Shown here piece by piece: positions 6,966 through 12,840 of a stretch of DNA of 15,491 bases. Numbering within the stretch: position 1 is the first letter of the stretch; every line of letters begins with the position of its first letter. Source of the DNA: Acholeplasmatales bacterium (lineage in GTDB: Bacteria; Bacillota_I; Bacilli_A; Acholeplasmatales; Anaeroplasmataceae); the NCBI GenBank assembly GCA_016282815.1, contig JAEELU010000041.1:1-15491 (forward strand). The letters are read 5' to 3'. The translations under genes and the position numbers were made by a program. The notes under the pieces are model-generated. The model had not been told where the DNA came from. It searched no databases and saw only the letters and a program-made list of their open reading frames with translations.

Positions 6966-7013
6966 ATGAAAGCATTAAATAGAGCCAATAACTCTATTTT
7001 AAAAACATCTTAA
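6966..7013 (+). other. possible 15-codon leader ORF before pectate lyase 2
   Basis: ATG 6966 opens MKALNRANNSILKTS, ending at TAA 7011. It starts 21 bases after TGTT of element C; the equivalent gaps are 20 for the sigma gene and 16 for the pectate lyase 1 leader frame. It covers the AATAGAG hairpin and stops one base before the operator-like site. No strong ribosome binding site is visible, so it may be chance. Confidence 0.2.
6978..6998 (+). promoter_or_regulatory. leader hairpin shared with pectate lyase 1
   Basis: AATAGAG (6978-6984) pairs perfectly with CTCTATT (6992-6998) around the loop CCAATAA, followed by TTTAAAAA. The stem is the same as the core stem at 2187-2211. It lies in the leader between the putative promoter and the operator-like site, not at a gene end, so it may regulate elongation or translation of this mRNA. 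Confidence 0.4.
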
Positions 7014-7014
7014 A

Positions 7015-7028
7015 TGTAAGCGTTTTTG
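7015..7028. promoter_or_regulatory. cre-like operator in the pectate lyase 2 leader
   Basis: TGTAAGCGTTTTTG matches the core TGWNANCGNTNW of the CcpA cre consensus and misses only the final CA. It sits about 15 bases upstream of the ribosome binding site GAGGAG (7044-7049), a location equivalent to the site at 2227-2240 before pectate lyase 1. Confidence 0.5.
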
Positions 7029-7055
7029 ACAAAGGAAAAGAACGAGGAGAAAAAA

Positions 7056-9656
7056 ATGAAAAAGAGAAAATTATTATTAGGATTATCATTAATTGCTTTT
7101 GCATCATTTGGTTTAGCAAGCTGTGCAAACTTTAATCATGCAACAAGCGGTACTACAATTGTAGATAAACCTTCAACATCTGTTGAGGCATCAACTGATG
7201 GAGAACCATCATCAAGTAATCAAGAGCTTGCGACTAGCACAAGCACTCAAAATAATCCAAATACAGGAGAGGCTACAAATCAAACACCAGCAACATCACA
7301 AGTTGAACAAACTAGCCCAGCAACAAGCCAAGCTAGTAATACTAGTCAAACAACTACTAGTCAGGTAACTCCAACTACATCTAGCCAGGCAACACCTACT
7401 AGAACAGGTAGTCAAACAACACCAACTACAACACAAACTCAGCAGCAACCAGTTGCTACATCAACTTCTCAGTATACTCAGCCTGCTGATACAAGTGTTA
7501 TTAATATATTAAATTATGGTGGAGATCAGGAAAGCTTATATGCTGAATTTACTGGTCTTACAAGTGCAAATGCATATAAAGTTTATGTTAAGAATTCAAA
7601 TGATTCTGATTATACTCAAATTGACCAACAATTAGTTAGATTATATAGATCTGGTATCGATTATTATAGATTTGATGCTGTAGGTATCACAAGCGGTAAC
7701 TATTCATTTAAGATTGTTCCTGTAATTAGTGGTTCAGAGCACAATGATAAGGCAGTTACACAATCTGATATTGATGTAATAAGCTATGATAGAACAGGCT
7801 TTGCATTCTCAAGCCTTGCAGGTGAAAGTGGTAAAGCACCTGGTGCTTATAATAATGATGGTACTTTAAAATCAAATGCTCATGTTATTTATTTAACAGA
7901 AACAAATAAAACTACAGTTAAAGCAACTGTAGCAGGAGCAGAATATACTGGTATTGCTAATATTACTGGAGCTATCAAGTCTAAAAAGACTACTGATCCA
8001 TATGCAATTAGAATTCTTGGTAAGCTAAATTATGAAAATACAGTATGTGAGGATATGTCAAAGTGGTATGCTATGGGCTGTAAGGAAGGTACAAATATCA
8101 CAATAGAAGGCATCGGTAATGATGCTACAATGTATGGTGGTGGTGTAGGCTTCAATAAGTGTAGTTCAATAGAGGTTAGAAACCTTGGCTTCATTGAATG
8201 GGGTAAAGGTAATAGTGATTCAGATGCTGTTCAATTCCAAGGCTCTGAGCATGTATGGGTTCATGATAATGATATTTTCTATGGACATAAAGCATCTGGT
8301 GACCAAGCTAAGGGTGATGGTTCAGTAGATTTAAAGGATGATACAAAATATATGACTGTATCTTATAATCATTTTTGGGATTCAGGAAAAATGTCATTAT
8401 GTGGTATGAAGAGTGAAACAGGTGAAAACTATATTTCATATCATCATAACTGGTTTGATCATTCAGATTCAAGACACCCAAGAGTTAGAACAATGACAGT
8501 TCACGTTTATAATAACTACTATGATGGTGTTTCTAAATATGGTGTTGGACTTGTACTTGGTGCACAATGCTTTGCAGAAGGTAACTATTTTAGAAGTTGT
8601 AAGAATCCATTCTTAGTTGGTGGTTTTGGTACAGATGGTAAAGCAAGTAAGTCAACATTCAGTGGTGAGAAAAACGGCTTTGTAAAAGCTTATAATAACC
8701 ATATTGAGGGTGCAACATCATTACTATATGCAAATGTTGGAGCTGGTGAAGCTGGTTCAACTGGTGCAGGTACTCAAACAGATTCTGATGCTTATTTAGC
8801 TTCAACTAGATCAGAAGTAATATCTAATGAATATAAAAATGGAGTTGCATATTCTAATTTTGATACAAAGGTAGATTTAGGTGTAACAGCTGATCAAATT
8901 CAAACTCCTGAGGCTGCTAAAGCTACATTAATGCAATATGCAGGTAGAGTTTCAGGTGGAGATATTAAATATGCATTTAATAATTCAACAGCTGATACAA
9001 GTTATGATATTGATAATACTTTATCTCAATTATTAATTTCTTATACTTCTAAGATGGTATCTGTTCAAGGAATAGAAGGATCAAATTCTGAAGCTCAAGA
9101 ACCAACTCCTACACCAGTGACAGTAACTGCACAAGAAGTAAATGCTATGATAGAAGCATTACCAGTATCAACTTCTGTAACTTTAGCTAATAAAACAGCA
9201 ATTAATCAAGCAAAGGCTGCATATGATTCATTAGATGCTACTGAGAAGAATAATGTAACAGGCGAAAATGTTACTAAATTAAATGCATGTATTGCAGCTC
9301 TTCAAAGCATTCCTCAAGATAAACAAGTATTAACATTTGCAAATGGTGCATCTGGAGACAATTCTTTCTTTACAGTTAGTGGTAACCTTAAGAGTAATCC
9401 TGATGCAAAGACTTATGATGGTACAACTTATAAGACCGCTTTAAAAATGGAAAGTGCAACATCAATTAAGTTTACAACTACACAAAAGTCAAAGATTACT
9501 ATCGTCACTGATTCTGCATCTAAGAAAATTAAGATTAACACTAAAAATTATACAACAGATGTTTCAGGTATATTAATACTTGAAAATGTTGCAGCTGGTG
9601 ATATTGAAATTGTCAAAGGCGAAAGCATGAATGTTTATGCTATTATAGTTGAATAA
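7056..9656 (+). CDS. pectate lyase (PL1-like) surface lipoprotein
   Basis: 866 residues, a shorter paralogue of the preceding gene. The signal peptide ends in LASC with lipidated Cys23, as in its neighbour. A Thr/Ser/Gln/Pro stalk covers about 31-150, then an Fn3-like plus YDRTGFAF module (about 155-290) and the beta-helix lyase domain (about 300-570). The catalytic signature is canonical: DSDAVQ (D388/D390), GDGSVD (D421 and D425, calcium), K445 in SGKMSLCG, and RHPRVR with R473 as catalytic base and R478. One helical repeat (about 690-755) and a C-terminal beta-sandwich (about 758-866) end the protein. It should cleave polygalacturonate by calcium-dependent beta-elimination outside the cell. 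It lacks the InlB-type repeats and four of the five helical repeats of its neighbour. ATG 7056 is chosen for GAGGAG at 7044-7049 and the clean signal peptide; a TTG at 7026 would put charged residues before it and overlap the operator. Confidence 0.9.
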   Translation: MKKRKLLLGLSLIAFASFGLASCANFNHATSGTTIVDKPSTSVEASTDGEPSSSNQELATSTSTQNNPNTGEATNQTPATSQVEQTSPATSQASNTSQTTTSQVTPTTSSQATPTRTGSQTTPTTTQTQQQPVATSTSQYTQPADTSVINILNYGGDQESLYAEFTGLTSANAYKVYVKNSNDSDYTQIDQQLVRLYRSGIDYYRFDAVGITSGNYSFKIVPVISGSEHNDKAVTQSDIDVISYDRTGFAFSSLAGESGKAPGAYNNDGTLKSNAHVIYLTETNKTTVKATVAGAEYTGIANITGAIKSKKTTDPYAIRILGKLNYENTVCEDMSKWYAMGCKEGTNITIEGIGNDATMYGGGVGFNKCSSIEVRNLGFIEWGKGNSDSDAVQFQGSEHVWVHDNDIFYGHKASGDQAKGDGSVDLKDDTKYMTVSYNHFWDSGKMSLCGMKSETGENYISYHHNWFDHSDSRHPRVRTMTVHVYNNYYDGVSKYGVGLVLGAQCFAEGNYFRSCKNPFLVGGFGTDGKASKSTFSGEKNGFVKAYNNHIEGATSLLYANVGAGEAGSTGAGTQTDSDAYLASTRSEVISNEYKNGVAYSNFDTKVDLGVTADQIQTPEAAKATLMQYAGRVSGGDIKYAFNNSTADTSYDIDNTLSQLLISYTSKMVSVQGIEGSNSEAQEPTPTPVTVTAQEVNAMIEALPVSTSVTLANKTAINQAKAAYDSLDATEKNNVTGENVTKLNACIAALQSIPQDKQVLTFANGASGDNSFFTVSGNLKSNPDAKTYDGTTYKTALKMESATSIKFTTTQKSKITIVTDSASKKIKINTKNYTTDVSGILILENVAAGDIEIVKGESMNVYAIIVE

Positions 9657-9671
9657 TAATTTTTACAAAGC

Positions 9672-9698
9672 TAGGGATAGAATATCTATCCCTTTTTT
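9672..9698 (+). terminator. intrinsic terminator after pectate lyase 2
   Basis: GGGATAG (9674-9680) and CTATCCC (9686-9692) form a perfect stem with a 5-base loop and are followed by six T. It lies 17 bases beyond the stop codon. Confidence 0.93.
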
Positions 9699-9708
9699 GC
9701 TTTGTTTC

Positions 9709-9737
9709 TTGAATATATTATAAATATATTCTAAAAT
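9709..9737 (+). promoter_or_regulatory. putative sigma-A promoter of the phosphodiesterase gene
   Basis: TTGAAT (9709-9714), a 17-base spacer, then TAAAAT (9732-9737). The predicted start near 9744 gives a leader of about 14 bases that still includes GAGGTGG. The spacer carries an AT-only inverted repeat (GAATATAT at 9711-9718, ATATATTC at 9724-9731) that could be an operator or merely composition. Confidence 0.5.
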
Positions 9738-9757
9738 AATTGTCGAGGTGGTTTACT

Positions 9758-10297
9758 TTGAAATATTTAATTGTATCAGATATACATGGAGCTTTAGATT
9801 CTGCTCAAATTGTATGTGATGTTTTTAAAAAGGAAAAATGTGATAAGATATTATGCTTAGGTGATATTTTATATCATGGCCCTAGAAATGATTTACCTAA
9901 TGAATATAAACCAAAGGAAGTAGTAAAGCTATTAAATGAATATAAGGATGATATTATTGCTATAACAGGTAACTGTGATGCTGAAGTAGATGCTATGGTA
10001 TTAGCATTTAAGTTTAATTATACACTTGATTTAGATATTAATGGCTTTAATGCTCATCTTGAGCATGGTCATCATTTAGATGAATTATTAAATAAAAATT
10101 ATCAACAATATGATATTGTTTTATATGGACATACTCATATCCCTGATAATAGTGAAAAGAATGGCGTTAAATTCTTTAATCCAGGTAGTATTACTCTACC
10201 TAAAAATAATACAAAAAGAAGCTATGCTATTTGGGAAAATAATATAATTACACTTTATGATATTTTAGGTAATGTAATAGATACATTAAAACTTTAA
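9758..10297 (+). CDS. yfcE: YfcE-type metallophosphodiesterase
   Basis: 179 residues, the usual length for the MJ0936/YfcE family of calcineurin-like phosphoesterases, which bind two divalent metals and hydrolyse small phosphodiesters; the natural substrate is unclear. The metal-binding motifs are all present: SDIHG near the N-terminus, LGDILYHGPRN, GNCD (TGNCDAEVD), EHGHH and YGHTHIP, ending with FNPGSITLPK. HGPRNDLP and GNCDAEVD closely resemble Escherichia coli YfcE as I remember it. The start is TTG 9758, with GAGGTGG 6 bases upstream; it puts KYLIVSDIHG at the N-terminus as in the family. An upstream TTG at 9740 would precede that ribosome binding site. The gene stands alone between a terminator and the next promoter. 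No signal peptide or membrane segment is present, so it acts in the cytoplasm. Confidence 0.88.
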   Translation: MKYLIVSDIHGALDSAQIVCDVFKKEKCDKILCLGDILYHGPRNDLPNEYKPKEVVKLLNEYKDDIIAITGNCDAEVDAMVLAFKFNYTLDLDINGFNAHLEHGHHLDELLNKNYQQYDIVLYGHTHIPDNSEKNGVKFFNPGSITLPKNNTKRSYAIWENNIITLYDILGNVIDTLKL

Positions 10298-10315
10298 ATA
10301 TAAATATTTAATTCA

Positions 10316-10344
10316 TTGAAATACTACTCATTCTTTATTATAAT
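10316..10344 (+). promoter_or_regulatory. sigma-A promoter of the relP-map operon
   Basis: TTGAAA (10316-10321), exactly 17 bases, then a perfect TATAAT (10339-10344). The predicted start is near 10351, leaving a leader of about 41 bases with GGTGGTG (10380-10386) before ATG 10392. It is the best housekeeping promoter in the window. Confidence 0.8.
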
Positions 10345-10391
10345 AATATTGTGAGAGATCGATTCAAAATTATTAATATGGTGGTGAAAAA

Positions 10392-11087
10392 ATGATTAGT
10401 AACCTGACTAGAGTTATAAGCTTTGATAAGATTGATAACTCAGAAATCTTAGATAGTAAATCTAAGGAAATGATAAAGCAATTTTTAAAGGTAGAAAGAA
10501 ACTATCGTTATGCTTTAAATAAGATGAATACAAAGATAGAGAATATGAATGATTATTGCCAGATGAGCTATGCTCATAATCCTATTCATCATACGGAGGC
10601 TAGACTTAAAACACCTGATTCTATCATTGAAAAGATGAAAAGAAGAGGCTATGAAACAACATTTGAGTCATTAAAGGAAAATCTATATGATATTGCAGGA
10701 ATGAGAGTAATCTGTAATTACATTAATGATATCTATCAAATTGTTCATTTATTAACATTACAAAAGGATATTAGAGTAAAGCTTAGAAAGGATTATATAG
10801 TTAATCCTAAGCCATCAGGATATCGTAGCTTACATATCGTATTTGAAATACAATTATGTATTTTGGATGAAACAATGTGGGTACCTGTAGAAATCCAGTT
10901 TAGAACATTAGCTATGGATATGTGGGCATCCCTTGAGCATGAGCTAAGATATAAGGCTAAGGATATGGTAAGTGAGGCAGAAAAGCATTCCTTAAGAACA
11001 TATTCTGACAGCCTGTATGAAATAGATTTAGGTATGCAAAGATTGTATATAGATAAGACTGCTGGAGGCGGTAGAAGAGATGATTAA
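10392..11087 (+). CDS. relP: small alarmone synthetase, RelP (YwaC)-type (p)ppGpp synthetase
   Basis: 231 residues, made only of a RelA/SpoT-like synthetase domain with helical ends; there is no hydrolase, TGS or ACT domain. It transfers pyrophosphate from ATP to GDP/GTP to make (p)ppGpp in the cytoplasm. Visible motifs: HNPIHHTEARLKTPDSI (residues 62-78, ATP-binding R71/K73), YDIAGMRVIC with the metal-binding D100, NPKPSGYRSLH with guanine-stacking Y144, and EIQFRTLAMDMWASLEH with catalytic E167. The HNPIxHT and KDYIxxPKPxGYRSLH wording is closer to Bacillus YwaC (RelP) than to YjbM (RelQ) as I recall them. ATG 10392 follows GGTGGTG. Its end overlaps map by 8 bases, so the two are co-translated. 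Small synthetases are usually induced at transcription level by envelope stress; nothing here shows which signal applies. Confidence 0.9.
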   Translation: MISNLTRVISFDKIDNSEILDSKSKEMIKQFLKVERNYRYALNKMNTKIENMNDYCQMSYAHNPIHHTEARLKTPDSIIEKMKRRGYETTFESLKENLYDIAGMRVICNYINDIYQIVHLLTLQKDIRVKLRKDYIVNPKPSGYRSLHIVFEIQLCILDETMWVPVEIQFRTLAMDMWASLEHELRYKAKDMVSEAEKHSLRTYSDSLYEIDLGMQRLYIDKTAGGGRRDD

Positions 11088-11889
11088 TTTTGAAGAATTA
11101 GAAGCAAAGTATAAAAAGCTTGGTGTTCAAACTCCAACAAAGGATATGATTAAAACACCAGAGGAAATAGAAGGTATTAGAGAGGCAGGAAGAATTAATA
11201 CATTAGTATTAGATGAGGTTGCTAAACACATTAGACCTGGTATTACTACAGAAGATATTAATACAATAGTTCATAATAAAACCTTAGAACTAGGTGGTAT
11301 TCCAGCCCCATTAAATTATGAAGGATTCCCAAAAAGTGTATGTACATCAGTTAATGATGCTGTATGTCATGGAATACCAGATAAGCATCAGGTATTAAAG
11401 AGTGGAGATATTATAAATGTTGATTGTACAACTATTTATAATGGCTATTATGGAGATGCCTCTAGAATGTTTTTAATCGGTGAATGCGATGAGATATCTA
11501 AGGATTTAGTTAAAGTTACAAAGGAAGCTCTAGATTTAGCATTTAATACACTTAAGCCATATTCAAGATTAAGAAATATTGGATATGTAATTGAAAAATA
11601 TGTTAAGGAACATGGCTATACTGTTGTTCATGAAATTGGTGGTCATGGAGTTGGTAAGGAATTTCATGAGGATCCATTTGTTTATCATTATGGTAAAAAG
11701 GATACAGGAATGGTATTATTCCCAGGTATGGTAATTACTATTGAACCAATGGTTAATGAAGGCTCAAGACATGTATTTTTAGATGCTTCAAACAATTGGA
11801 CAATCTACACTGATGATGGTGGCTATTCAGCACAGTGGGAATACACTATCTTAATCGGTGAGGATAAATGTGAAATATTATCTCACTAG
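11080..11889 (+). CDS. map: type I methionine aminopeptidase
   Basis: 269 residues. It removes the initiator Met from nascent proteins with small second residues. The pita-bread fold and both metal sites are complete: D115 (NVDC), D126 (YGDASRMF), H189 (GGHGVGKEFHEDP), E222 (TIEPM) and E254 (QWEYTIL), with substrate-contacting H97 (VCHGIP) and H196. A 22-residue N-terminal extension precedes the catalytic core (KTPEEIEGIREAGRI); it has no SecC-type or Cys-rich zinc motif. ATG 11080 lies inside the end of relP, with GGAGGCGG at 11064-11071, so its translation is probably coupled to the alarmone synthetase. The PARG-like gene starts 15 bases downstream. A housekeeping map gene usually sits in a ribosomal-protein cluster; whether this is the only copy cannot be seen here. 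Confidence 0.93.
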   Translation: MINFEELEAKYKKLGVQTPTKDMIKTPEEIEGIREAGRINTLVLDEVAKHIRPGITTEDINTIVHNKTLELGGIPAPLNYEGFPKSVCTSVNDAVCHGIPDKHQVLKSGDIINVDCTTIYNGYYGDASRMFLIGECDEISKDLVKVTKEALDLAFNTLKPYSRLRNIGYVIEKYVKEHGYTVVHEIGGHGVGKEFHEDPFVYHYGKKDTGMVLFPGMVITIEPMVNEGSRHVFLDASNNWTIYTDDGGYSAQWEYTILIGEDKCEILSH

Positions 11890-11904
11890 AATCGGGAGAT
11901 TAGT

Positions 11905-12681
11905 GTGACATTTAAGGATAAAACAGAAAATAATTATAATTCATTTATTAAAGCACAGGATTTAATAAAGAATAATAGTATGATTAATTCATTACTGTCT
12001 AATGTAGAATTAAACATATTTCAGGAAGCTATTTATAAGGGAATAAAGAAAAAATTTAACACTGAAATACTATTTAATAATAATTCTATAATTGATAATA
12101 TTTTGAAATATAAAAGATATAAAGAATGTGCTTTAGTATTTTCAAGTGGAATATTATCTAATAATACAGGTAAGCATAATACTCAAGAGGATAGTGTATT
12201 AAGATCTACAAATTTATATCCTATATTAGAAAAGAGTACTGTTTATAAGGGATTCTATTTACCAAATAAAAATAGTGGATTTTTAAAAGCTAATAATACT
12301 ATTTATATTAAGAATGCATTAGTATTTAAAAACGAAGAATTAGTATTAATGCCAGATAATTGGGTAAATGCTGATTTTGTGTTTTCAGCTCCACCTGACT
12401 TATCTATTAATGATTCTGATAAGAAACAACTAGAAAGTATAATCTATAAAAGATTAAAGCTAGTATTTGATATTGCAGCTAAAAATAAAATAACAGTATT
12501 AATATTAGGTGCCTATGGATGTGGTAGTGCTAATAACTCTCCAACTATGGTTGCTAAAATATTTAAAGAGCTAATTAATGAGTATGATGGATACTTTAAA
12601 AAGATTATATTCTCGATAAAATGTAAGGATTTTAGTGATATAAATTATCATACATTTTATAGAATTATAACCAATAGCTAA
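11905..12681 (+). CDS. TIGR02452-like (PARG/macro-fold) protein with degenerate catalytic signature
   Basis: 258 residues, close to family size. Order of motifs matches TIGR02452 microbial PARG-like proteins: CALVFSSG (75-82) where the family has LNFAN/S, TQEDSVLRSTNLYPIL (93-108) for the AQEEsLxRsSxLY signature, then LVLMPDNW, ADFVFSAPPDL (156-166) and ITVLILGAYGCGSANN (196-211). Active family members hydrolyse ADP-ribose polymers or bind ADP-ribose. Here the phosphate-binding GGG loop is replaced by GILSNNTG and the catalytic QEE reads Q94-E95-D96. Hydrolase activity is therefore doubtful; binding is possible. GTG 11905 is preceded by GGGAG 6 bases upstream. It is the last gene of the relP-map operon, 15 bases after map, and is followed by a strong terminator. 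The first 70 residues are unusually rich in Asn, Lys and Ile. Family placement is fairly firm; function is not. Confidence 0.72.
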   Translation: MTFKDKTENNYNSFIKAQDLIKNNSMINSLLSNVELNIFQEAIYKGIKKKFNTEILFNNNSIIDNILKYKRYKECALVFSSGILSNNTGKHNTQEDSVLRSTNLYPILEKSTVYKGFYLPNKNSGFLKANNTIYIKNALVFKNEELVLMPDNWVNADFVFSAPPDLSINDSDKKQLESIIYKRLKLVFDIAAKNKITVLILGAYGCGSANNSPTMVAKIFKELINEYDGYFKKIIFSIKCKDFSDINYHTFYRIITNS

Positions 12682-12706
12682 AAAAGACCAAAAATTGGTC
12701 TTTTTT
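12681..12706 (+). terminator. intrinsic terminator of the relP-map-PARG-like operon
   Basis: AAAAAGACCAA (12681-12691) pairs with TTGGTCTTTTT (12695-12705) around AAA. The A-run on the left and T-run on the right make it potentially bidirectional. It begins at the stop codon. Confidence 0.9.
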
Positions 12707-12736
12707 CTTATTGCTTTTGTTTTATTTTTACTTTAA

Positions 12737-12757
12737 TTATTGTATAATATACAATAA
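12737..12757 (+). promoter_or_regulatory. -10 box of the ftsK promoter embedded in a perfect palindrome
   Basis: TATAAT (12743-12748) lies within an inverted repeat with 9-base arms, TTATTGTAT (12737-12745) and ATACAATAA (12749-12757), around AAT. The -35 is weak (TTTTAT at 12720-12725 with 17-base spacing). A start near 12755 would give an 86-base leader to ATG 12841, in which I see no clear structure. The palindrome could be an operator that hides the -10. Confidence 0.5.
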
Positions 12758-12840
12758 GGAATATGGTTAGTCGTTTAAGTTACTAATAGTATAGATTATT
12801 AAATCATGTATTTATAAATAGAATTGTGGTGGAGGAAAAA

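Noticed and set aside
7026..7055. TTG start at 7026 for pectate lyase 2
   Set aside because: It would put ten charged residues before an otherwise perfect lipoprotein signal peptide and overlap the operator; GAGGAG serves ATG 7056.
7183..7368. 61-codon + strand frame in the stalk of pectate lyase 2
   Set aside because: Its composition (Gln/Lys/Leu/His only) reflects the other frame of a low-complexity region.
12765..12787. TTAGT/ACTAA hairpin in the ftsK leader
   Set aside because: Only five base pairs with a large loop; not above background for AT-rich DNA, and no riboswitch-like features nearby.
12826..12840. GTG start at 12826 for ftsK
   Set aside because: These bases contain the GGAGG that serves ATG 12841.
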